Shown: positions 9,347-17,786 of the stretch, one piece after another | Position numbering within the stretch: the stretch's first letter is position 1 | How the letters are laid out: the number at the start of each line of letters is the position of its first letter | DNA from: an uncultured bacterium | GTDB lineage: Bacteria; Bacteroidota; Bacteroidia; Bacteroidales; Muribaculaceae | NCBI GenBank assembly: GCA_945612775.1 | Contig: CALZAF010000003.1 | Coordinates: forward strand, 1 to 57,737 | DNA: 57,737 bases | Direction of reading: 5' to 3' | Notes under the pieces: generated by a model | Seen by the model: the letters and a program-made list of their open reading frames with translations, nothing else | Database searches by the model: none | Told to the model about the DNA's origin: nothing | Translations under genes and position numbers: made by a program

Positions 9347-11056
9347 TTATCCTGCTATCACTTTCTCTACCATATCCACGATGGCCTGCTCTTCGGCTTT
9401 AGCTTGATCGATGAGCGCTTGAGCTTCTTCCACAAGTGCCTGAGCAGCGGCTTTATCCTTTAGCGACGATGCATTAATCTTAACATTCATGCCTGCGCCC
9501 AAAACTGCCGAACGCGCTGCAAGTGCGCCCACTCCGGCATCCGACACGCTGTTTGGATTGCCCTTCTCTACCATTGCCTTGCACAAAGCAAACACTTTCA
9601 TCGAGGTCTTCATGGTCTGTAACGGCACTTGAGCGGCAAACAGGGTAGCTTTTTCGATGGCTTCAGCACGAAGTCGCTTGTCTTCGTCGGTTGCCTTTGG
9701 CATACCGAAGGCTGCCATTATCTTATTGAATGCTTCGGTGTCTTCATCTACGAGTCGTAGCAATTCTTGCTCTATGGCAAGACCTTGTTCTGCCCATTGG
9801 CTAAATTCTTCCCAACGGTCGTCCCAACCGGGTTTGTGCGACGACAAATTGGCTACCATTGTACCCAATGCCGCACCCATAGCGCCCATATATGCCGACA
9901 CCGAACCACCGCCAGGTGCTGGCGATTCGCGCGCCGTCTCATCGGCAAATCCCTTTACTGTAAGGTCAGTGAGTTTGCGGCGTGTGTCATCGGCATCAAG
10001 AAGGTATTCTACCACTTTTTCAGCCGGATTGAAAGGCTTTAGGTCGTCGAGACCCATCGACTTCACAGCAATATTGATTATATCTTCTTTAGGAATACCG
10101 AGCGAGCGATTTTGCTTGCGCAAGAAGTATTTACCAGCTTCGATAAGGCAACGCTCCGGCATCAAACCCACGATTTCGGTTCCAGTAACACGAAGTCCGC
10201 GATTTTGTGCGCAACGACATACTTCATCAAAAGCCACATGCAGCGGAGTTACATTGATATCGGTGATATTCATCGACACTTGTGCTATCCCATATTCCTC
10301 GATATACCAACCAATGGCCTTGGTAGCTTTCAGAGTGCCGGGAATCATGATGGTATTGCCATTCTCATCGCGCATAGGTTTGCCCGTTATAGGATTTCCT
10401 TCGCGCTTTGGGCGACCTTTCTCGCGCACGTCAAATGCCACAGCATTAGCTCGGCGAGTGGATGTGGTGTTAAGGTTATAATTCACTGCTATCAAGAAGT
10501 CGCGGGCGCCTACAGTGGTGCATCCAGTGCGAGCCACGCCTTCATCGTATGGTCGAGCGCCAAAATCCGGTGCTTTCTCAGGGCAGCTCATTTTTTCGGG
10601 AAGTGCTTCATACTCGCCTGCACGGCACACTGCAAGGTTCTTGCGTTCGGGCGTGAATGCAGCAGCTTCGTAGCAGTAACAAGGTATCGATAATTCGTTG
10701 GCTATGCGTTCTGCCAATTTGCGCGACAGTTGAGCACACTCTTCGAGAGTAATGCCACTAACAGGAACCAACGGAAGAACATCAGTAGCGCCCATGCGTG
10801 GGTGTGCACCGTGATGCTGACGCATATCTATCAGTTCACCAGCCTTTTTCACTGCCTTGAAAGCTGCTTCAACCACAGCCTCAGGTTCGCCCACAAACGT
10901 TACTACAGTGCGATTAGTTGCTTCGCCAGGATCCACATCAAGTAGTTTTACGCCCTCGCTATGCTCTATCTCGTCAGTTATCTGGCGTATAATGCCCTTG
11001 TCACGTCCTTCGCTGAAATTTGGAACACATTCAACGATTTTTCTTGAATTTGTCAT
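9347..11056 (-). CDS. ftcD: Bifunctional glutamate formimidoyltransferase / formimidotetrahydrofolate cyclodeaminase
   Basis: Fusion protein of 569 residues. The N-terminal two thirds (ECVPNFSEGRD, HHGAHPRMGATDV, DINVTPLH) transfers the formimino group of formiminoglutamate to tetrahydrofolate. The C-terminal 200 residues (SPAPGGGSVSAYMGAMGAAL) form the cyclodeaminase that releases ammonia and leaves 5,10-methenyl-THF. It replaces HutG or HutF and ends the pathway at glutamate. I place the start at ATG 11056, just before the conserved domain; ATG 11089 is in frame and also possible. It is the first gene of the hut operon, with a promoter 85 bases upstream. Confidence 0.95.
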   Translation of the reverse strand: MTNSRKIVECVPNFSEGRDKGIIRQITDEIEHSEGVKLLDVDPGEATNRTVVTFVGEPEAVVEAAFKAVKKAGELIDMRQHHGAHPRMGATDVLPLVPVSGITLEECAQLSRKLAERIANELSIPCYCYEAAAFTPERKNLAVCRAGEYEALPEKMSCPEKAPDFGARPYDEGVARTGCTTVGARDFLIAVNYNLNTTSTRRANAVAFDVREKGRPKREGNPITGKPMRDENGNTIMIPGTLKATKAIGWYIEEYGIAQVSMNITDINVTPLHVAFDEVCRCAQNRGLRVTGTEIVGLMPERCLIEAGKYFLRKQNRSLGIPKEDIINIAVKSMGLDDLKPFNPAEKVVEYLLDADDTRRKLTDLTVKGFADETARESPAPGGGSVSAYMGAMGAALGTMVANLSSHKPGWDDRWEEFSQWAEQGLAIEQELLRLVDEDTEAFNKIMAAFGMPKATDEDKRLRAEAIEKATLFAAQVPLQTMKTSMKVFALCKAMVEKGNPNSVSDAGVGALAARSAVLGAGMNVKINASSLKDKAAAQALVEEAQALIDQAKAEEQAIVDMVEKVIAG

Positions 11057-11140
11057 AATGCTTTTATTGTTTATTTTCGTGTTTGTCATTGGTTTATCGG
11101 CGATTGCTAAATTTTTATCAGTCCATCGCCTATTATTTAG

Positions 11141-11171
11141 CAAATATAGGCATAATTGTATATTAACGCAA
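11141..11171 (-). promoter_or_regulatory. Promoter of the histidine-utilisation operon
   Basis: On the minus strand a TATATTTG box (11141-11148) fits the Bacteroidetes -7 consensus TAnnTTTG. A TTG (11169-11171), with a second TTG next to it, lies 20 bases upstream in the -33 position. Transcription would start near 11134, leaving a leader of about 78 bases before ftcD. I see no operator or riboswitch in the leader. Confidence 0.6.
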
Positions 11172-11235
11172 CAATATCAGCAAAATAAAAATGCTGAAAA
11201 GCACGATTTTCGCATAATTTCACACAAGCATCTGG

Positions 11236-11270
11236 CAAGAAAAAGGCACCAACCGCCGAGTCGATGCCTT
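11236..11270 (-). terminator. Terminator downstream of fmt
   Basis: On the minus strand AAGGCA (11265-11270) pairs with TGCCTT (11243-11248) and a run of T residues follows. The stem is only six bases with a 16-base loop, so the call is moderate. It ends the long ftsK-to-fmt run upstream of the hut promoter. Confidence 0.5.
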
Positions 11271-11298
11271 GATATTGTAAAATTAGAAGTTTTGCCAG

Positions 11299-12261
11299 TT
11301 ATTTGCAGCTAAATCCTTTAAGGTCGAAGCCGCGCATAAAGTCGGTTGGAGCCATTCGTTTCTTTCCAGAAAGCTGCATCGAGAGTATCTCGATAGCACC
11401 ATCGGCGCAACCTACATACAAGTGCTTTGAGTCAAATTTCAGTTCGCCGGGAGCAAGATGCATATCGCCAATCGGCTCACTTGTCTCAAAAATCTTGAAA
11501 CTCTGCACTTCGCCAGCCTTCTCGATTTCGGTCCATGCTGCTGGATATGGCGATAGGCCACGAATATGATTGTAGATGGTCTCAGCCGATGCTTTCCAAT
11601 CTACCTTGCAGGTGTCTTTGAAGATTTTAGGAGCTGGAGTGGCCTCGATGCCCTGATTGCAAAGCTCATCTTGCGGAATAGGCTTAACTTCGCCAGCCAA
11701 AATGGCATCTACGGTCTCAATTACCATATCAGCTCCAAGCATCATCAGACGGTCGTGAATCACGCCCACGTTATCGGTGCGCGAGATGGGTATTCGTTTC
11801 TGCTGAATGATGTCGCCGGTATCAATTTCGTGCTTTAAAAAGAATGTGGTCACACCAGTTTCTGTATCGCCATTCATCACAGCCCAGTTGATGGGCGCTG
11901 CGCCTCGATATTTTGGCAAAAGAGATGCATGCAAGTTGAATGTACCCATTGGAGGCATGTTCCACACCACTTCGGGCAACATTCTGAAAGCTATCACTAT
12001 CTGCAAGTCGGCACGAAGGGCACGAAGTTCTTCCACGAATGTCTCATCTTTTAAGCTAACAGGCTGAAGCAGTTTCAATCCGTGCTCCACGGCATATTCT
12101 TTAACAGGCGACTGAAACATTTTATGTCCGCGTCCAGCTATCTTATCAGGCATAGTGATTACGCCCACTATATTATAGCCACCCTCCACGAGTCGTCGCA
12201 GACTCTCTACGGCAAAATCGGGGGTGCCTAAAAACACTATTCTCAAATCTTTCTTTTCCAT
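11299..12261 (-). CDS. fmt: Methionyl-tRNA formyltransferase
   Basis: Formylates initiator Met-tRNA using 10-formyl-tetrahydrofolate. At 320 residues it matches the family. FLGTPDFAV opens the Rossmann-like domain. NLHASLLPKYRGAAPINWA supplies the catalytic Asn-His and folate loop, and HEIDTGDII carries the catalytic Asp. The C-terminal OB-like domain covers about 210-320. I prefer ATG 12261 over the upstream start at 12273. It starts 18 bases after the CLC gene and is the last gene of the run that begins with ftsK. Confidence 0.96.
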   Translation of the reverse strand: MEKKDLRIVFLGTPDFAVESLRRLVEGGYNIVGVITMPDKIAGRGHKMFQSPVKEYAVEHGLKLLQPVSLKDETFVEELRALRADLQIVIAFRMLPEVVWNMPPMGTFNLHASLLPKYRGAAPINWAVMNGDTETGVTTFFLKHEIDTGDIIQQKRIPISRTDNVGVIHDRLMMLGADMVIETVDAILAGEVKPIPQDELCNQGIEATPAPKIFKDTCKVDWKASAETIYNHIRGLSPYPAAWTEIEKAGEVQSFKIFETSEPIGDMHLAPGELKFDSKHLYVGCADGAIEILSMQLSGKKRMAPTDFMRGFDLKGFSCK

Positions 12262-12279
12262 AGTCGTTCTCAAAAATTT

Positions 12280-14082
12280 CTAATCTTCGGTAAAGTGTTT
12301 AAGCACACTTCGATAAGAATTAAATATCTTACTCTTCGACACAAAGCCAATATACTTGCCATTTTCCACCACTGGCAGATTCCAAGCATTGGTGTTATCG
12401 AAAATCTTCATTACTTGCTCCATAGGCATGCCAAGCTCGATTTTTGCTGGAGGTATTGCCATAAACTTGCTTACATACATCTTTCGATAAAGGTCGGGGC
12501 GGAACATGATGTTGCGAATGTCGTCGAGCAGCACTATTCCCATCAGAGTACCCTTAGCATCGGTAACAGGGAACAAATTGCGATGCGATTGTGATATCAC
12601 TTGCACCATCTCCTTGAGATTCATCTCGGGATGCACTTCGAGGAAGTCGGTTTCTATCACATTGTCAATCTTGAGCAGAGTAAGCACGGTCTTGTCCTTC
12701 TCGTGAGTGAGAAGTTCGCCACGCATGGCAAGACGTTTGGTATAGATACTGTATTGCGAGAACACACGCACAGTGCCATAAGAAATAGCTGAAACTATAA
12801 GCAGAGGCAAGAACAGCTCGTAACCGCCAGTCATCTCGGCTGTCAAGAAGATAGCCATAAGTGGCGCATGCATAACGCCTGACATCACGCCCGCCATACC
12901 AGCCAAAGCAAAGTTCTTGGTCGAAAGAGGTATGTCGATTATGCCGAGCGCGTTCATAGTGTAGGCAAAGAAGAATCCTGCCATACAGCCAACATAAAGT
13001 GATGGTGCAAACGTACCACCCACACCGCCACCGCCGTTAGTAGCACTTGTGGCGAACACTTTGGCGATGATAATCATGCCTATGAATACACAGATATACA
13101 CCACATCGTTGCGATGGTCGTAGAAGGCGCTGTTATCGAAAATCTCTGAAACATTACCATTAAGAAGCATATTTATCGGGCCGTAACCTTCGCCGTAGAG
13201 TGGAGGCAACAGATAGATGAGTGTACTCAATATCACAGAACCGATGGCAAACTTCACCCATGGATTTTTCAGTTTGCCAAACATCTTTTCCATCAAACCC
13301 ATCGCACCAGTGAAGTAAAGCGATACAAATCCGCAGAACAAGCCCAATAGTATAACGTATGGAATGCCCGAGGTGTAGAACGGTTCACTCTGCGAGAAGA
13401 AGAACTCCAAATTATAGCCTGTATAGACATACGAAACAGTTGCACCAGCCACGGCAGCCACCATAAGCGGCATCACCGAGGCTGCAGTGAGGTCGAGCAT
13501 TAGCACCTCAACCGTAAACAGCACACCCGCTATCGGGGCTTTGAAGATGCCGGCAATACCAGCTGCCGCACCGCATCCCACAAGCACCATCAGCGTCTTG
13601 GGCGACAGTCGCAACATACTGCCCAGATTCGAACCGATAGCCGCTCCTGTGTACACGATAGGACCTTCGGCTCCTACCGACCCACCGAATCCGATGGTTA
13701 TAGAACTCGCCACCACCGACGTGTACATATTGTGTATCTTCAGTCGGCTCTTTTTTTGCGATATGGCGTAGAGCACTTGCGTAACACCGTGCGAGATATT
13801 ATCCTTAACCACATAGCGCACATATATTCCCACTATCAAGATGCCTATGATAGGCGTCACAAGATATAGGAAGTTGCCCTCCGAAATCGACAACTGCGAT
13901 GTTATCATCTCCGAAATGCTCTCAATGAGCCGCTTGAGCAACACCGCCGCAAGTCCCGAGATAATGCCGGTTAGAAGCGCCAAGATGATTACGCACTGCG
14001 ATTCCGAAACATGGTCTTCGCGCCATCGCAAGAGCTTCATCATCAAGCCTTCTTTCTGTTTTTCTGTTGCTTGTTCTGTCAT
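12280..14082 (-). CDS. CLC-family chloride channel or transporter with CBS pair
   Basis: Inner-membrane CLC protein of 600 residues with ten or more membrane helices and two C-terminal CBS domains (about 450-590). The gating glutamate is present as Glu139 in GAEGPIV, and GGTFAP and EMTGGYELFLP match the central pore motifs. Two features depart from E. coli ClcA. The position of its proton glutamate 203 is Val193 here (FTVEVLML), as in vertebrate CLC channels, and the GSGIP serine motif reads SHGVT. The protein may therefore be a channel or a weakly proton-coupled exchanger. Its ATG shares one base with the stop of the sugar transferase (TAATG). Confidence 0.92.
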   Translation of the reverse strand: MTEQATEKQKEGLMMKLLRWREDHVSESQCVIILALLTGIISGLAAVLLKRLIESISEMITSQLSISEGNFLYLVTPIIGILIVGIYVRYVVKDNISHGVTQVLYAISQKKSRLKIHNMYTSVVASSITIGFGGSVGAEGPIVYTGAAIGSNLGSMLRLSPKTLMVLVGCGAAAGIAGIFKAPIAGVLFTVEVLMLDLTAASVMPLMVAAVAGATVSYVYTGYNLEFFFSQSEPFYTSGIPYVILLGLFCGFVSLYFTGAMGLMEKMFGKLKNPWVKFAIGSVILSTLIYLLPPLYGEGYGPINMLLNGNVSEIFDNSAFYDHRNDVVYICVFIGMIIIAKVFATSATNGGGGVGGTFAPSLYVGCMAGFFFAYTMNALGIIDIPLSTKNFALAGMAGVMSGVMHAPLMAIFLTAEMTGGYELFLPLLIVSAISYGTVRVFSQYSIYTKRLAMRGELLTHEKDKTVLTLLKIDNVIETDFLEVHPEMNLKEMVQVISQSHRNLFPVTDAKGTLMGIVLLDDIRNIMFRPDLYRKMYVSKFMAIPPAKIELGMPMEQVMKIFDNTNAWNLPVVENGKYIGFVSKSKIFNSYRSVLKHFTED

Positions 14083-15509
14083 TATATTCCTATTCCTTTT
14101 ATCACTACTCTTATAGTGTAAATTATTATTTTCAAGTCGTTGAAAAGCGACATATTGTCGAGATAGATTAGGTCGTATTTCGACCGTTCTATCATCTCAT
14201 CCACATTGGTGGCATAGCCATATTTTACCATTCCCAGCGATGTTATTCCTGGACGCACCTGATAGAGTGTGGTGTAATACGGTGCCCGCTCCACTATCTG
14301 GTCAACAAAAAATGCTCGCTCGGGGCGTGGACCTACGAGCGACATATCGCCGCGCAGCACATTCACAAACTGCAGCGTCTCGTCCAAGCGATATTTGCGC
14401 AGCACTCTGCCCACGCGGGTTATTCGGTCGTCGCTGTTGTGGGTCAATTTGGGCTTGCCCTCGGGTTCTGCATTATCTATCATGCTACGGAATTTGTAGA
14501 TATAGAACGGTTTGCGGTGCAATCCGAGGCGTTCCTGGCGATAAATCACAGGACCTTTAGAATCCAGTTTTATCAGCACAGCCAAAATGGCATAAACGGG
14601 CAAAAGCAGGGTCATCGACACAAGCGACACCAAAATATCGGCAAAACGCTTCACACTGCGAGTGCGCTGACTCATGCTGCACCCCGAGATGTCGATTAGT
14701 GGGTCGCCTTCGATTTGGCTTATTCGCGCGCGATGCAGAATGATGTCGGAGAGCGTTGGCGTAATCTTTATAGGCAAATTGAGCGAATAAAGTCGGCTAA
14801 TGGTCTTTAGCACATCGTTGGTATCGCAATCGGTAGGCGCAATTATCAGTTCTTGCACATTCTTTTGGATACAAAGGTCGCTTATCTGACCCATTTCATA
14901 CACTTGACCCGACAATTCTGGCGCTACTTTCTCACCTTCCATCTTCACATAGCCCACCACATTGTAGCCTATGCTCGGAGTCATAGTATTAAGATTGTTT
15001 CCAAGGCGATGAGCTTCGCTATCGGCACCCACTATAAGCGTATTAAACTGCAGAACGCGATTCTTTATCTTTCGCGAAATGGCGTTGGTGATATAGGCTC
15101 GCACAGCATATACGAAGATGAAGAGCAGCGCAAACAGGATGAACAGCACCTCATAGTTATAGGTTCTGTCGGTAGCCATATCATTGATTAGCGCTATCAA
15201 GAATATGATTATCGTGTTGACCGCTGCGCTTTCTATGGTATCGAAGAGTTCTTGCAGTCGCGACTTGCGGAACACTTCGTTGTAGTAGCCCGATAGCGCA
15301 TACACGCCCATCATCAGAAGCGGGAACACCACGAAACCTATTGCCACATTATTTGCCTGCAAAAAATTCCATAGTGTGGTGTACCCTTGGCTAATCATTA
15401 GTTCACCACCGAGCCAATAACGCACACAAGTATAGACAAACCATGCTATGAGCGACATTATATAGTCGCCCAACATATATTTAATCCGTTGCTTGTTTAC
15501 GTTTATCAC
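14082..15509 (-). CDS. Undecaprenyl-phosphate sugar phosphotransferase, WcaJ/WbaP type
   Basis: Inner-membrane priming enzyme that transfers a sugar-1-phosphate to undecaprenyl phosphate to start an exopolysaccharide or glycan chain. Four N-terminal membrane helices and a CoA-binding-like domain (about 140-250) precede the catalytic domain, with KRFADILVS, YRQERLGL, YKFRSM, DETLQ and SLVGPRPER. The 475-residue reading starts at GTG 15509, after a GAAGG-like site; ATG 15476 is an alternative that removes 11 residues. It lies inside a housekeeping gene run without other glycan genes, which is unexpected. Its sugar is not predictable. Confidence 0.93.
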   Translation of the reverse strand: MINVNKQRIKYMLGDYIMSLIAWFVYTCVRYWLGGELMISQGYTTLWNFLQANNVAIGFVVFPLLMMGVYALSGYYNEVFRKSRLQELFDTIESAAVNTIIIFLIALINDMATDRTYNYEVLFILFALLFIFVYAVRAYITNAISRKIKNRVLQFNTLIVGADSEAHRLGNNLNTMTPSIGYNVVGYVKMEGEKVAPELSGQVYEMGQISDLCIQKNVQELIIAPTDCDTNDVLKTISRLYSLNLPIKITPTLSDIILHRARISQIEGDPLIDISGCSMSQRTRSVKRFADILVSLVSMTLLLPVYAILAVLIKLDSKGPVIYRQERLGLHRKPFYIYKFRSMIDNAEPEGKPKLTHNSDDRITRVGRVLRKYRLDETLQFVNVLRGDMSLVGPRPERAFFVDQIVERAPYYTTLYQVRPGITSLGMVKYGYATNVDEMIERSKYDLIYLDNMSLFNDLKIIIYTIRVVIKGIGI

Positions 15510-15538
15510 CTTCGTCTCGTTTGTAGTGTTGGTTTTAT

Positions 15539-16099
15539 CTAACGAATAATCTTAAATGTGCCGTCGGCACTGAGTTTGATAATATTCGACGACGAATGAA
15601 CTGCGTTATCATCGCGGCGATACTCTACCACATAGTCCACACCTTGCTTAATAGCCTCATCTATGTCCTTAAAGACCGCCGGTGAGGGCTTTCCGCTTAT
15701 GTTTGCCGATGTAGAGACTATTGGTTTGCCGAATCGTGCGCAAAGGGTCTGCGAAAACTTTTCATGCGACACTCTAATGCCTACGCTGTCATCCTCTCCG
15801 AGCAGATTCTTGGCTATATTATATGCTCCGTCGTAGATGATTGTTAACGGCTTCACCGCCACATCGAGCAATTCATAAGCCATCTCTGGCACATCTATCA
15901 CATAATGGTCGAGGTGATCCACCGAATCGAGCAGCACAAGCATAGCTTTATTGTCGGCTCGCTTTTTCAAGTCATAAACTCGCTTCACCGCTGCTTCGTT
16001 GGTGGCATCGCAGCCTATGCCCCATATCGTATCGGTTGGATACAATATCAAGCCTCCTTTTTTCAGCACCTCGATACACTTTTTTATATCTTCATCCAT
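15539..16099 (-). CDS. tsaC: Threonylcarbamoyl-AMP synthase (TsaC/Sua5/YrdC)
   Basis: Makes threonylcarbamoyl-AMP from threonine, bicarbonate and ATP for the t6A37 modification of tRNAs decoding ANN codons. It has 186 residues, the short TsaC form without the Sua5 C-terminal domain. YPTDTIWGIGCDATN, KKRADNKAML and STSANISGKPSP are the family motifs. It is 29 bases upstream of the sugar transferase and 68 bases after trxB on the same strand. YciO-type paralogues share the fold, so the exact role is a family-level call. Confidence 0.92.
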   Translation of the reverse strand: MDEDIKKCIEVLKKGGLILYPTDTIWGIGCDATNEAAVKRVYDLKKRADNKAMLVLLDSVDHLDHYVIDVPEMAYELLDVAVKPLTIIYDGAYNIAKNLLGEDDSVGIRVSHEKFSQTLCARFGKPIVSTSANISGKPSPAVFKDIDEAIKQGVDYVVEYRRDDNAVHSSSNIIKLSADGTFKIIR

Positions 16100-16167
16100 T
16101 ATTGTTCGATTATTTCGTTCTGCAATTATTAGTTTGCCGCATTCCTACGGCACAATAGTGGCAACGC

Positions 16168-17109
16168 TTAAATCAAGCCCTTTTCCATCAAGAATGACTG
16201 CACGTCGAGAGCTGCATGGCATCCCATACCGGCTGCCGACACTGCCTGGCGATAGATTGGGTCAGCTACGTCGCCGGCTGCAAACACGCCTTCCACGTTA
16301 GTGGCTGTGGTCTTGCCTTTAAGTTCAATGTAACCTTGCTCGTCGAGGGCAATCTGGCCATTTAGGAATGCTGTGTTTGGACGGTGTCCGATGGCCAAGA
16401 AGAATCCGTCGATGTTGATGTCGAGCATTTCTTCCTTATCTGTACCCTTATGACGCACAAGATGGGCTCCTTCAACACCATTTTCGCCAAATAGTCCCAC
16501 CGTATTGCAGTTGAACAGTATCTCGATGTTTTCTTTTTCGCTGACGCGCTTTTGCATGATTTGCGATGCACGAAGATAGTCCTTGCGAACTATCATATAC
16601 ACTTTCTTGGCAATATTGCTCAAGTAGCTTGCTTCCTCGCAGGCTGTGTCGCCACCGCCTACCACTGCCACGGTCTTTTTACGATAGAAAAATCCGTCGC
16701 AGGTAGCGCATGCCGATACGCCCATGCCTGCATATTTCTTTTCGTCGTCGATGCCGAGGTATTTTGCCGATGCTCCAGTGGCAATAATCACTGTTTCTGC
16801 TTCAATCTGGGTATTTCCGTCGATGGTAGCCACAAATGGGCGCTTTGAGAGGTCGATGGCAGTAACCACGCCGCTGCGAATATCCGAACCTACGCGCTCG
16901 GCTTGTTGCTTCATGTTTTCCATCAAATCGAAGCCCTCGATGCCTGTAGGAAATCCCGGGAAATTTTCGATTTCGGTGGTTGTGGTCAACTGACCGCCTG
17001 GCTGTATGCCTTCATACATTACATTACTTATGTTTGCTCTCGATGCATAGATGGCTGCAGTGTAGCCTGCAGGTCCTGAACCGATAATTAAACAGTTTGT
17101 CTTTTCCAT
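16168..17109 (-). CDS. trxB: Thioredoxin-disulfide reductase
   Basis: FAD- and NADPH-dependent reductase of thioredoxin, cytoplasmic, 313 residues. The FAD-binding GSGPAGYTAA is at the N-terminus and the redox pair is in CATCDG. The NADPH-binding GGGDTACEEA and the C-terminal AAGDVADPIYRQ complete the low-molecular-weight TrxB layout. It follows the lolA-like gene by 38 bases. Thioredoxin itself is not in the window. Confidence 0.97.
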   Translation of the reverse strand: MEKTNCLIIGSGPAGYTAAIYASRANISNVMYEGIQPGGQLTTTTEIENFPGFPTGIEGFDLMENMKQQAERVGSDIRSGVVTAIDLSKRPFVATIDGNTQIEAETVIIATGASAKYLGIDDEKKYAGMGVSACATCDGFFYRKKTVAVVGGGDTACEEASYLSNIAKKVYMIVRKDYLRASQIMQKRVSEKENIEILFNCNTVGLFGENGVEGAHLVRHKGTDKEEMLDINIDGFFLAIGHRPNTAFLNGQIALDEQGYIELKGKTTATNVEGVFAAGDVADPIYRQAVSAAGMGCHAALDVQSFLMEKGLI

Positions 17110-17147
17110 TTCGTTATATTTAGTAGTTATTATTCATTTATTGTCTG

Positions 17148-17762
17148 TTATCTCAAATCCACCACATCGGTCCCTTCGGGAACGGCTTTGGGGTCGTAGT
17201 CGAAGGTAGTTTTGGGCAGATTTGCTGCCTTGAAGTTAGAGATGGATGTGCGAAGGTAGCTTCCATCGGTCATCTCGAAATACACTTTGCTCACTATGTA
17301 GCTATCCTTGTGGATATACACCAAAATTTGATTTATCTGGTCGTTGCCTTTTGGCACAAGTTTCAGCGTGTAAAGCCCTTCTACTTGAGTGAATGCCTTA
17401 TACACCTTGCAACTCTTCTTCAATGTGGTGAGTGCTATGTAGGGATTGCTCATCTGCATCTCCTCGAGCGTGGGAATGGTGATACTCACCTCGCCCGACA
17501 TCGATGAATATGTCCACTGCGTTTTGCCGTCGTACCAGCACTTCAAGTCGTCGCTCATGATACGGAATTTATTGCCGAGCATGTCGATAGTGCCTTTAGT
17601 GGTGCCCTGGTCGTTGGCTACAACATAGTTGGCAGTTACGCCTCCAGAATTGTCAAATCGCTTAATGGCAGAGTTGAGTATCTGCGATGCGCTCTGCGCC
17701 GAAGCGCCAAGCGCACTGATGCACAGCACCAAAACTGCCGTAATATGTCGTAAATTCATCAT
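17148..17762 (-). CDS. lolA: LolA-like outer-membrane lipoprotein carrier
   Basis: Periplasmic lipoprotein chaperone of about 204 residues. A signal peptide ending near GASAQ is followed by the LolA pattern: a helical start (ASQILNSAIKRF), then beta strands with GTIDMLGNKFRI, WYDGKTQWTYSS and a C-terminal YDPKAVPEGTDVVDLR. The start is ATG 17762 or the adjacent ATG 17759. It sits directly after ftsK (24 bases) and before trxB. Sequence identity within this family is low, so transfer of E. coli LolA function is inferred. Confidence 0.85.
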   Translation of the reverse strand: MMNLRHITAVLVLCISALGASAQSASQILNSAIKRFDNSGGVTANYVVANDQGTTKGTIDMLGNKFRIMSDDLKCWYDGKTQWTYSSMSGEVSITIPTLEEMQMSNPYIALTTLKKSCKVYKAFTQVEGLYTLKLVPKGNDQINQILVYIHKDSYIVSKVYFEMTDGSYLRTSISNFKAANLPKTTFDYDPKAVPEGTDVVDLR

Positions 17763-17786
17763 TCTAAAAATCAAAACTTTGCATTG

